Positions 8,201-14,945 of a DNA stretch of 14,945 bases are shown here, piece by piece (position 1 is the first letter of the stretch; each line of letters opens with the position of its first letter). Origin of the DNA: Stramenopiles sp. TOSAG23-3 (lineage: Eukaryota; Sar); the NCBI GenBank assembly GCA_900128585.1, contig LT642539.1, positions 1 to 14,945 of the forward strand. Reading direction: 5' to 3'. The position numbers and the translations under genes are program-made. The notes beneath the pieces were generated by a model that saw only the letters and a list, made by a program, of their open reading frames with translations, did no database searches and was not told the origin of the DNA.

Positions 8201-9634
8201 GGTTTGTACTTGTGCAGAATCCTTCTCCTCGAGGCGTACAACGCTAGACTCCCGAACGTTTACTCTAGTCTCTAACGACGCGACTCGATCAGCGGAGCGA
8301 AGCGCGTACTCGCTCATCTGGGTCCTATGCTCATCTAAATGCCTCTTCAACTTTAACATTTCTTCCCACATTTCCGTGCGCTTTTTCTCCTCGTCAACTG
8401 ATTTTTTTTTGTCTCGCTCGTCTCTTGCTCTTAATTCCGCAATAAGCCGAGACGGGTCGGCAATGTTTTCCGAAGAATTTTGCGTCATCGGAAGCGCTGG
8501 GTTCATGTTGGGACTAAGCTGCGGGGCACTGGGAGCCCCCCTCCGCCGCCCCAATCGGTCATTGCTTCGGGGCAAAATACCACCAAGGTTGTTTGCATTC
8601 TCGTTCGACCGTCGTAGATTGCTCGGCTGTGCTGGTCCTGCCACAGCTGAGGGCATAGAGCCCGCGTTTCCAACCCTAGCATGCAGCACTTCCGTTTCCA
8701 ACTGCCTCAAACGATCTTTTGTTTCCCTCATGTCCAGGGCATCTTGCATTCGAAGCTTTTCCAAGTAGCCGGTCCTATCCCTCACCGACATTTCATTGCG
8801 TTCCGCGATCGCGGACACCCGCTCCAGTTGTTCTTGGATTTTCTTTCGTTCCGCCCGTTCTTCTATCAGCATTCGCTGGACAAAGTTAAGATCTTGGGAG
8901 TGGGCGTCCATGTATAAAGCTAGTTCTTCGTCATCCACCCTTTCCTCTTCTGGAAGCCTATCCTCCCCGCTGCGTCGACGGCCGGGGCTGTTTCGGTCGC
9001 GGTGGGGCGAGCTGCGAGGGTATTTGTTATTCTGCTTGTTTCCCCGCACATTTTCTCCTCTATTAACCCGGTAGTTCTGAATCGGTTGGTTTTTAATACG
9101 GTTTCTATTCGGGACGGGAAGACCCTCCCCAGGTTTCAGTGTAACAGATGGAGGCCTTTGCAGCTCGTTTTGCTGAATAACTCTCGAAGATGGTTCGTTC
9201 GATTGCCTTCGGATTCCTGCGAACGGAATATTTTGGCTTACGCGCGGACGAGACTTTCTTTCCGGCTCCTTTCGTTCTTCGTTGCTATTTGCGTGTCTTA
9301 ACGCAAGAAATGCTGCTTTCGAAGAGTTTACTTTACGAGACCGGACGTCGTTCACTTCCTTTATCCTCTGGTTTGCGCCAATCTGAAAATCGTTTCCTTG
9401 TGTGGTAGGGTATTTCTTTTCTATTTTACGCCGCCGCAACTCTTCTACCTGCTGCTGCAAATCTTCTGCATATTCCTTCTTTCGGTCTTCTGCAACTTGC
9501 AGATTCTTGTAGCCTTCTTTTCCCCACAGCGGAGTATTGGGCGCTTTGCGTTCGAACCGAGTTTGTTCCTTTTGAACTAGATTCCGGTTCAGCCCTAGGT
9601 GTTGGCCCACAAAGGTAGGTAAGTACTGAGCCAT
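5245..9634 (-). CDS. Large coiled-coil protein with C-terminal charged repeats and WW-like domain; one-base frame break
   Basis: About 1,462 residues if a single extra base near 5500 is discounted. The start is the ATG at 9634 (MAQYLPTFVGQ; AAAC before it and G at +4); no ATG lies upstream in frame. Residues about 40-65 contain DRKKEYAEDLQQQVEELRRRK, resembling K..YA.EL..QI motifs of centrosomal/ciliary coiled-coil proteins such as CSPP1 and CCDC66 (resemblance only). Residues about 70-230 are basic and disordered, 325-385 are Pro/Ser/Asn-rich, and the remainder to about 1345 is almost continuous coiled coil. The tail has AKKKAEEEE repeats, then a degenerate WW domain at 5250-5340: first Trp present, SW for the aromatic pair, N..TGE, second Trp replaced by Tyr, final Pro kept. 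Likely an elongated cytoskeletal scaffold (inference). The unshifted frame stops early at 5417, losing the WW domain. Confidence 0.8.
5369..5476 (-). repeat. Four tandem 27-bp repeats encoding AKKKAEEEE
   Basis: Four adjacent 27-bp copies (5369-5395, 5396-5422, 5423-5449, 5450-5476) differ at only a few bases. Degenerate further copies lie at 5477-5492 and 5523-5555. They encode alternating Lys and Glu blocks that favour a long charged helix, separating the coiled coil from the WW-like domain. Confidence 0.9.
5496..5503 (-). other. Single-base frame break in the coiled-coil gene
   Basis: On the minus strand GAC-CGCC-GAC interrupts an Ala/Asp/Lys-rich helix. Removing one C restores a continuous ADADAEAKKKAEEEE pattern and joins the coiled coil to the WW-like end. 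No GT-AG intron fits. It lies between degenerate repeat copies, where indels or assembly errors are likely. Confidence 0.75.
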
Positions 9635-9655
9635 GTTTTGGATGCGAAACAAAGG

Positions 9656-9663
9656 CCAATCAA
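9656..9663 (-). promoter_or_regulatory. Inverted CCAAT element (TTGATTGG) upstream of the coiled-coil gene
   Basis: CCAATCAA on the plus strand reads TTGATTGG toward the gene, 22 bp before its ATG. The same octamer occurs in the same gene-relative orientation before the DEP gene. CCAAT boxes bind NF-Y in many eukaryotes; binding here is inference. Confidence 0.35.
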
Positions 9664-9883
9664 TGACTAGGACTTTCCTTGGAGTACAACTAAATTCTCA
9701 ACCGTTCGTTAGGTACACCAAATCCTAAAGTATCGTTTGGTTGATAATCTGCAAACCAATACGACTAGCCTTTTAAATAAAACAATATTGAACGGAAGCG
9801 TAGATAGAAAGAAGAACACTACAAACGCGGAACAGTATTCCGGGAATTAATGTCATATTTGTATTGAGTACCAACAGAAAAAA

Positions 9884-9912
9884 TATAAAACTCCTCCTCC
9901 TCCTCCAGGAGG
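9884..9912 (+). promoter_or_regulatory. TATAAAA followed by CTC repeat and CCTCC-A-GGAGG dyad
   Basis: TATAAAA at 9884-9890 abuts five CTC units, ending in a perfect 5-bp inverted repeat around one base (9902-9912). It is about 590 bp upstream of the DEP gene start, so a long leader or an unrelated transcript would be needed if it acts as a promoter. Confidence 0.25.
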
Positions 9913-10195
9913 TAATCCAAAGAAGAAAAAGAAAGTTACCCTTTGCTGTGTAGTATTAATAATTAATAAAAATAGTGAAACGAACGGATAAAAATCCGGC
10001 AAAAGCAGTTTCAATTCACAATGCTGTAACTACACTATTCGTAGACTATTTCATAAATCATATTTATTAGTAAAAAATAAATGTCCCCTCTTCTCTTTCT
10101 TCTCCTCAACAGATTCAATTCTTTACTTTATTTACCTATGTATTTATAATATTCTTTTAAAGGTACTTTCGGAAAATATTAATTTGACCGCGCGA

Positions 10196-10227
10196 GATGA
10201 TGTCCCGACGGGATATCGACGATCATC
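10196..10227. promoter_or_regulatory. Nested dyad block upstream of the DEP gene
   Basis: GATGAT (10196-10201) pairs with ATCATC (10222-10227), and TCCC (10203-10206) with GGGA (10210-10213) inside it; ATCG-A-CGAT overlaps at 10215-10223. It is a GC-richer island in AT-rich sequence, about 280 bp before the DEP gene. A regulatory site is plausible but unproven. Confidence 0.35.
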
Positions 10228-10290
10228 AAAAAGACATTTATGTAACTTAAACACGTTAGTCCTCCTCAAAACACAGTTGCATAATGTTCA

Positions 10291-10322
10291 ACTTGATTTT
10301 CACCCTTCGACTTGGTTTTCAC
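10291..10322 (+). repeat. Tandem 13-bp near-identical repeats upstream of the DEP gene
   Basis: ACTTGATTTTCAC (10291-10303) and ACTTGGTTTTCAC (10310-10322) differ at one base and start 19 bp apart, about 180-215 bp before the DEP start codon. Paired transcription-factor sites are one reading. Confidence 0.4.
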
Positions 10323-10352
10323 ACTCTGGAAACAATTAAATAGATGTTCGTT

Positions 10353-10360
10353 TTGATTGG
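10353..10360 (+). promoter_or_regulatory. Inverted CCAAT element (TTGATTGG) upstream of the DEP gene
   Basis: The octamer TTGATTGG lies about 144-151 bp before the ATG at 10504. It matches the element before the coiled-coil gene in gene-relative orientation. Confidence 0.35.
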
Positions 10361-10420
10361 TCTTCGATAATTTTTGTGCGGAAGTCGTATAGTCCTGATA
10401 ACAACTCAACTACAACTGCT

Positions 10421-10440
10421 TTGTCACTGTCGCGTGACAA
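10421..10440. promoter_or_regulatory. 20-bp inverted repeat before the DEP gene
   Basis: TTGTCAC, a 6-bp centre, then GTGACAA: a perfect 7-bp inverted repeat ending 63 bp before the ATG. It could be a dyad protein-binding site or a hairpin in the 5' leader. Confidence 0.4.
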
Positions 10441-10503
10441 TGACTAGCCTTTACGGTGTGCTTCAACTATTTCTTGAATAGATCCTGGGACCACATTGGT
10501 GCA

Positions 10504-12132
10504 ATGAATTACCCGGTCGCAATGCTGGATGTTTTCCACATGAAAAATTTTTCGTCTCCAATGTCATGTTTGTTGCCACCAGTCTTATCACGGAACACGC
10601 TTTCGTTTGCTTACTACTTGGAAGATAAAGTCGCCTCGAAAAATGAGCTGCACATGCTCCTGTGCGCATGGTCAATCAAGAAGCTAACTTTTATGTTTCC
10701 TCAGAAGAGCAGTACAGAATCCTCTCAGGCGTACACAACAGCGGCTTCCGAAATAGTAAAGTGTTTTATAATGCATAATTGTAAATTCCCCTTCACCCTG
10801 TCGTCAATAGTAAAGCTGCAGCTACTTTCGAAGCTCGGGAACCCGTCCCAGTGGCATAGTGCACAGTTGGACTTTTTCTCTTTGCTCAACGAAATAGAAT
10901 CAACGCTAAAACGCAATCATTTGGTTGACTTTTTGCACAACTTGAGCAAGACATTGTACCTGTCATGGATGGCCTTGCTCCAGCATAAGATTTTGGGAGT
11001 CGGAAAAATTGCGAACGTTAGCCCGTCACAGGAACGAAGCGGGCTTGGGAGCGATATAGTAGAACTGAGCGGGCACGAGGAGACTAGCCTCTCCAAAGCC
11101 CTGGAAGACCTCCACAAAGAGTTTTTAGAAGAGTTAAACTCTGCCCAGCTGCAAATAGAGTACACGGAACAAGTGAAGAAAGTCAGTTCTGGCATTATGA
11201 ACGGATTGAACAAAAGCATGCAATCCCTGGACGCCAATGGTTTAACTGTGCACCTATGCAGAACGTTTGGTGGCGCTAGTTTCGATGCGCTATGCCGGCT
11301 TTCCCAGGATAACTTCGAAGTCGTTCTTGCGGTGTTCAACCGGGTATGTCAGCGGAACTTGTTCGACAACCAGTCGGCATGGAATATTATTACAAAGGAA
11401 GCGTGGCGGACTCTCTTGCTCGTAAAATACTACCTGTTTCATCTTCACAAAACGAGCACGGTTGAACTGTGTGGTGTCTTTCACTCATTGATGCTACGTT
11501 TCGTCAGGTCTCCAAATTTTCCAAAACCGGGAACCCATGTCCTGCGTGGATTTGTTCGCTACAAGAATTGTATATCAGGTGCAGCATTGGTTACGTTTTG
11601 CTTTGACAACAGTGCTTATTGGTATTTTCTCCGTCAAAAGGATTCATCGCAAAATCAGTCAGAGCCCACTCGACAGGATTGCACCCAGTTTTGCCAGCGC
11701 TTGATAGACAGCAGCTTGCTGCTGGCAGTAAACACGACACGTTTTAAAGACAGCTCGCGATCTTTGTATAGAGTTGCTCTTTTCGACGAACGTCTCTGTT
11801 TCGTTCCCGTCACAACTTCTATATTTTGCAAAAAGTTAAAACTGATTGCCGTAGGACGAACAATTTTATTGCCCAAATACGGCATTTTTCCCGAGCATCA
11901 TAACGATAGGGCACAGCGCTCAAATGTATGCAGTTCAAACGCTATTGTAAAGTGGATGTTAAAATTTGGTGTTGCGCGTACAAAATCGGATGCGATCTGT
12001 TTATGCAACGAAATGTATCGTTACAAACTGCTGATCTTCGCCAAACGAAACAAACATAAAAGGTTTTATGAAACCAAGAAGAAACTGTACCAATTTAACC
12101 TGGGTGCTATATATCCGTACGATGGCATATAA
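10504..12132 (+). CDS. Tandem DEP-domain protein
   Basis: A 542-residue protein. An in-frame stop at 10441 with no ATG between makes the ATG at 10504 the first possible start unless a 5' exon was missed. Two DEP-like domains fill the C-terminus. DEP1 (about 350-425) has RYKNCISGAALV, a hydrophilic insertion rich in Q/S, then QRLIDSSLLLAV and FKDSSRSLYRV. DEP2 (about 475-532) has AIVKWMLKFGVARTKSDA, NEMYRYKLLIF, then FYETKKKLYQF. DEP domains act in membrane and small-GTPase or G-protein signalling. The N-terminal 330 residues are mostly helical; SFAYYLEDKVASKNELHMLL weakly recalls the FCH helix of F-BAR proteins, and some fungal RhoGAPs pair F-BAR with DEP, but I see no RhoGAP domain. The best description is a DEP adaptor of unknown target. 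It ends 146 bp from the convergent gene. Confidence 0.8.
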   Translation: MNYPVAMLDVFHMKNFSSPMSCLLPPVLSRNTLSFAYYLEDKVASKNELHMLLCAWSIKKLTFMFPQKSSTESSQAYTTAASEIVKCFIMHNCKFPFTLSSIVKLQLLSKLGNPSQWHSAQLDFFSLLNEIESTLKRNHLVDFLHNLSKTLYLSWMALLQHKILGVGKIANVSPSQERSGLGSDIVELSGHEETSLSKALEDLHKEFLEELNSAQLQIEYTEQVKKVSSGIMNGLNKSMQSLDANGLTVHLCRTFGGASFDALCRLSQDNFEVVLAVFNRVCQRNLFDNQSAWNIITKEAWRTLLLVKYYLFHLHKTSTVELCGVFHSLMLRFVRSPNFPKPGTHVLRGFVRYKNCISGAALVTFCFDNSAYWYFLRQKDSSQNQSEPTRQDCTQFCQRLIDSSLLLAVNTTRFKDSSRSLYRVALFDERLCFVPVTTSIFCKKLKLIAVGRTILLPKYGIFPEHHNDRAQRSNVCSSNAIVKWMLKFGVARTKSDAICLCNEMYRYKLLIFAKRNKHKRFYETKKKLYQFNLGAIYPYDGI

Positions 12133-12278
12133 GAAAAAAACAAAAAAATGCGTGATATGTTTTTAAAATTATATAGAAATAGATTTTGCCAGCCTTTATT
12201 TATTTTTTTTTTCTAATAAGAATCTTACTCACACAAAATATGTACCCTAGCAATCTAAAAATGATCTTTGTGTGGTGT
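12133..12278. other. Short convergent spacer
   Basis: 146 bp of AT-rich DNA between two stop codons, presumably holding both 3' ends. It contains A- and T-runs and no gene. The poly(A) candidate for the minus gene is listed separately. Confidence 0.5.
12195..12200 (-). terminator. Candidate poly(A) signal AATAAA
   Basis: TTTATT on the plus strand reads AATAAA on the minus strand, about 80 bases past the stop of the minus-strand IQ protein gene, inside AAATAAATAAA. Confidence 0.4.
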
Positions 12279-14936
12279 TTATCGTTTTCGCAATGACTTC
12301 TGCTGTCGCCCAATGTTTGATTGGAACTCGAACTCGTCGTCATTATAATTTGCTTCTAAATCTAGTGCATCTCCCGACTGATCCACAGTCTCATGAATGT
12401 GTTTTGGTTCTGGACTTTGGTCGTTGGGAATTTCTGCCAAACTCTCTTTCGAATTCATGTTTTCCCCGCCAAAACCAGACAGCAAGTTTGCAAATTCGTC
12501 ATCGTCCATTGACCCAAAGTCCACACTCTCGTCCCCAGTCTTGCTAGACATACCCAAACTTCGGCGATCAGGAGAGACGTTAAAATCTTCCGTGTAAGTT
12601 TCGCTAACCATGCTAGAGTCCATGTTTTCCTCAGCCGCCGCCATTGATTTGTAAAAATTGGCCTCGGCACCTTCAACAGACTTGGTTCGAACCGGAGATG
12701 GGCCGCTTCTTTCCATTTTATTTTCCTCTAAATTGCTCAGCATTTGATCAAAATTCTCCGCGTCATAGCTTTCATCCCCAAAATCTTCCGAATACGCTTC
12801 ACTAACAACAGACTTTGTCGGAGAAGCCATTGGAGACTCTCTAAAATGTTTTTGTTCTGATTTGGGGGATGCTTGTTCATTCGTTCGCTCTTGTTTAAGC
12901 TGCCTCTCTTGCTCTAGAACGCGCCTTTTCTCCGCTGCTGCTTGCTCCTCTGCCAAGCGAAGACGTTTTTGTGTTTCTACTCTACGCACTCTTTCTTCAT
13001 TCTGACGTTTTTCCTGAATTTTCTGCAAGCGCACACGCTCTTTTTCTGCTGCCTCCTTTTGCTTTTTGGCCTCCTCTTCGGCTTTCAACCGTGCCGCTTC
13101 ATCCCTTTTCTTTCGCATGTCGTTTACTTTTGCCTTCGCTTTTTTGGCACGGATCTGATTCTGAATTGCAGTGGCCGCCTTTGTATCTCTCTTCTCTCTG
13201 GCCTGTTTAACGGTCTTTCGGGCTTGCTTTGCGCGAATCTGTTTCTGAATCGCTGTGGCAGCTTGGGAGTCTCTCTTTTTTTCTTGGACTTTTTTCCTCG
13301 CGATTTTTCCTCGTGCCTGAGTTTGAATTCTTAGAGCCGCTTTTGTTAGCTCCTCTTCAGTCGCTTCCTGGGGCGCTGCGGCCTCCTCTTCATCGCTGTC
13401 TTCAAAGAAATCTTCGGAGTACGCTTCGCTCATCGGAGAATTCATCGGAGACACCCGCTTTGGGGAGCGTTTTGGGGAGCGCTTTGGGGAACGTTTCGGG
13501 GAGCGCTTTGGACTCTTCGCGTTTGATTTGTTGTCCTCTATGGCGACACTTCTTGCAGCTTCACTTGCTATGAGCGCTTTAGATCGCTGAATGTCTGGGT
13601 CATTCCGTATTTCATCTGATATACCTTGGATGCGCTTCAAAGATTGTCCGGCTCTCTCGTTAGCAGCGTTGCTGGCGTCCACCTTGTTTCCCTTCATTGC
13701 CGCTAGTTTTTCACTTTTCGACTTTGACAACTGCGGCCTTGCGTTTTCTTTTCCTTTGTCCTCCTTCTTCTCAACATATCTCCCGTCAGCCGGCTTTCTA
13801 GGGCCTGGCTGTTTCCTTGCTGGGCGAGGTTTTGCTGCTCCCGAACTATTCCTCTGCCTCGCAGCTTTCAGCCGAGCTGCATGGGAGTTGTTCGCCTTTT
13901 GTCGTCGTCCTTTTGGACCCACGGCGGTCCTGCCGTCAGGCTTCCTGCCAGCATTTTTCTCTGCTCCCGCGCGCCCCGGCCCGTACTTAACGGGAGGGCG
14001 CTCCACACCCTTTGGGCGGGGCAAATTAAATAACTGCTCCTTTAATTTCTGCTCTCGTACTTTCTCTTCTCTACTTCGGGGAGAAAGGCCTGAATTGTTA
14101 TTGACTTGGTCGATTCTCAAAATTTTTGGCGACACGCCTTTGTTGGACGGCGAAAATTCTGAGTCTGAGTAGCTGGTTTCGTCTTCATCTTCCTTTAACG
14201 GCCAGTGCGACGTTCCTATTGCTTCCGGCCTTTCGCTAGGCTTCTTGTTTTCGTTTTCTAAATGGGACACAGCGCTATCCCCCGCGCTCTTCTCGCGCGG
14301 CACCCTTCCATCGCTTTGGTTCTGTGCTATACTATTTCGAAGTTGTTGGTTCATTTCTGAGGACGCGGGGGGGGAATCGTAGTCCATGTACTGCCCCCCC
14401 CGGTTCTCTCTCTTTCCTATTTCCTGGTACCGCCGCCCCTTTCTACCTTTTCGCCGTGGCTTTTGTTTTGTTGATATGGTGTCCTCTGTAATGTGCTGCC
14501 ATTTCCCCGGATTTTGCAGCAGCTCTTCCCACTTCATTTGTATGCCCCCTACCCCTATGTCCATATTTGAGCGGTGGGACGCATGTTTCGCATTTACATT
14601 GTACACGCTATCGTTCCAGATGGGTTTTCTAGGCGACAATGGCGGCTTTTTTGCCACCTGTTTCATTCTACGCTTCCGTCTTCTTCTTTGCCGAAAGTGC
14701 ACCGGTCTTCTAGGGTCTTGTGGCTTCGCTACGTGGTACACGCTTTTGCCCAAGGCAATTTTCGCGAGACGGTTCAAATTGCGCTCTTGCAAACGTTTCC
14801 TCTCCAAGTTGCGGTCTATAATACGCCTTTGGTGTCTTCTATTGGCCGGGCTTCGCTTCGAAAGTTTTCTTCCACCGTAAAGCTGGTTATCAAGGTGCGG
14901 CCGCACGGCACACAAGCGCTTGTAATGATTCTTCAT
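12279..14936 (-). CDS. IQ-motif, SPKR-repeat basic protein (putative microtubule/ciliary scaffold); 5' end possibly incomplete
   Basis: 885 residues from the ATG at 14936; the frame stays open for the 9 bases to the window edge, so the true start may lie outside. Residues 1-100 are very basic with an RRIIDRNLERKRLQERN helix and YHVAKP, faintly like the hemingway/CFAP97 region (weak). Residues 150-470 are disordered and basic. Five SPKR units sit at about 475-493. Three IQ motifs begin at residues 537 (IQTQARGKIARKK, closest to consensus), 563 and 591; they should bind calmodulin or a light chain. A long Glu/Lys/Arg helix follows to about 690, as in an IQ plus single-alpha-helix lever. Acidic SEAYSEDF-type motifs occur at 503, 712 and 778. 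The mixture suggests a microtubule-associated or ciliary/centrosomal scaffold (inference). Confidence 0.8.
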   Translation of the reverse strand: MKNHYKRLCAVRPHLDNQLYGGRKLSKRSPANRRHQRRIIDRNLERKRLQERNLNRLAKIALGKSVYHVAKPQDPRRPVHFRQRRRRKRRMKQVAKKPPLSPRKPIWNDSVYNVNAKHASHRSNMDIGVGGIQMKWEELLQNPGKWQHITEDTISTKQKPRRKGRKGRRYQEIGKRENRGGQYMDYDSPPASSEMNQQLRNSIAQNQSDGRVPREKSAGDSAVSHLENENKKPSERPEAIGTSHWPLKEDEDETSYSDSEFSPSNKGVSPKILRIDQVNNNSGLSPRSREEKVREQKLKEQLFNLPRPKGVERPPVKYGPGRAGAEKNAGRKPDGRTAVGPKGRRQKANNSHAARLKAARQRNSSGAAKPRPARKQPGPRKPADGRYVEKKEDKGKENARPQLSKSKSEKLAAMKGNKVDASNAANERAGQSLKRIQGISDEIRNDPDIQRSKALIASEAARSVAIEDNKSNAKSPKRSPKRSPKRSPKRSPKRVSPMNSPMSEAYSEDFFEDSDEEEAAAPQEATEEELTKAALRIQTQARGKIARKKVQEKKRDSQAATAIQKQIRAKQARKTVKQAREKRDTKAATAIQNQIRAKKAKAKVNDMRKKRDEAARLKAEEEAKKQKEAAEKERVRLQKIQEKRQNEERVRRVETQKRLRLAEEQAAAEKRRVLEQERQLKQERTNEQASPKSEQKHFRESPMASPTKSVVSEAYSEDFGDESYDAENFDQMLSNLEENKMERSGPSPVRTKSVEGAEANFYKSMAAAEENMDSSMVSETYTEDFNVSPDRRSLGMSSKTGDESVDFGSMDDDEFANLLSGFGGENMNSKESLAEIPNDQSPEPKHIHETVDQSGDALDLEANYNDDEFEFQSNIGRQQKSLRKR
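12582..13430 (-). repeat. Three dispersed copies of an SEAYSEDF motif
   Basis: Encoded at 13407-13430 (SEAYSEDF), 12780-12803 (SEAYSEDF) and 12582-12605 (SETYTEDF). The first two follow Ser-Pro-Met sequences (SPMNSPM, SPMASP), so a larger unit of about 15-20 residues appears repeated. The motif is acidic with a central Tyr and terminal Phe. Confidence 0.75.
13110..13277 (-). repeat. Tandem 84-bp duplication of an IQ unit
   Basis: Residues 554-581 and 582-609 are homologous 28-residue units: KRDSQAATAIQKQIRAKQAR versus KRDTKAATAIQNQIRAKKAK. This shows internal duplication of IQ motifs 2 and 3. Confidence 0.85.
13456..13512 (-). repeat. 12-bp tandem repeats encoding SPKR
   Basis: About five copies of a 12-bp unit (such as CGCTTTGGGGAG on the plus strand) encode five consecutive Ser-Pro-Lys-Arg units. 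S-P-K-R fits the CDK consensus S/T-P-x-K/R and resembles SPKK repeats of histone H1 and tubulin-binding proteins. Confidence 0.9.
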
Positions 14937-14945
14937 AATATTTTC

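Larger units (their letters stand above)
9635..10503. other. Divergent intergenic region (bidirectional promoter candidate)
   Basis: About 870 bp between the coiled-coil gene (minus) and the DEP gene (plus). It holds CCAAT-type elements, a TATAAAA, several dyads and a tandem 13-bp repeat, listed separately where distinct. A minor CGGAT-AAAA-ATCCG hairpin lies at 9985-9998. No tRNA or credible coding region is visible. Confidence 0.6.

Noticed and set aside
9635-9652. Earlier in-frame start for the coiled-coil gene
   Set aside because: It would need a TTG codon; the ATG at 9634 has a good eukaryotic context.
9913-10090. Possible small RNA gene in the divergent spacer
   Set aside because: Only a short CGGAT-AAAA-ATCCG hairpin is visible; no tRNA arms, box A/B or conserved RNA pattern.
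10456-10503. Earlier start for the DEP gene
   Set aside because: It is a GTG codon; an in-frame stop at 10441 leaves the ATG at 10504 as the first ATG.
12279-14936. Bacterial or viral origin of the window
   Set aside because: The domain set (IQ, DEP, PARP finger, RING, LRR), poly(A)-like signals and AT-rich spacers fit a nuclear protist genome; no viral hallmark gene or operon is seen.

Overview
The window looks like nuclear DNA from an intron-poor, gene-dense unicellular eukaryote (protist); I cannot name the lineage. The grounds are the eukaryote-typical domains (RING, LRR, PARP-type zinc finger, TFIIS N-terminal-like fold, DEP, IQ, WW), long coiled-coil and low-complexity proteins, no Shine-Dalgarno or operon layout, and moderate-GC coding blocks separated by very AT-rich spacers full of microsatellites. 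I see no rRNA, tRNA, CRISPR array, viral gene or intact transposon.

Five large genes alternate strictly in strand, so promoters face promoters and ends face ends. (1) 232-2547 minus: a RING-finger/coiled-coil/LRR protein, a candidate ubiquitin ligase. (2) 3495-4965 plus: an acidic/basic nuclear protein with a PARP-type DNA-binding zinc finger, a second C2HC finger nested in it, a TFIIS-N-like helical bundle, three SUMO-interaction-like motifs and a histone-H1-like lysine tail. Its reading frame is broken inside the TFIIS-like domain. (3) 5245-9634 minus: a ~1,460-residue coiled-coil protein ending in charged 9-residue repeats and a degenerate WW domain, with a one-base frame break near 5500. 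(4) 10504-12132 plus: a tandem DEP-domain protein. (5) 12279-14936 minus: a basic protein with SPKR repeats, three IQ motifs, a charged helix and three copies of a YSEDF-type motif; its 5' end is at or beyond the window edge.

The two divergent spacers (2548-3494 and 9635-10503) should hold the promoters. They contain microsatellites, dyads, a TTGATTGG (inverted CCAAT) element in the same orientation relative to genes 3 and 4, and a tandem 13-bp repeat upstream of gene 4. The convergent spacers are short (279 and 146 bp). Genes 3 and 5 resemble cytoskeletal or ciliary/centrosomal scaffolds in composition, gene 2 is nuclear, and genes 1 and 4 look like ubiquitin and membrane/small-GTPase signalling factors. 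Nothing shows that the five form one pathway. The most unusual item is the domain architecture of gene 2 together with its damaged TFIIS-like domain.
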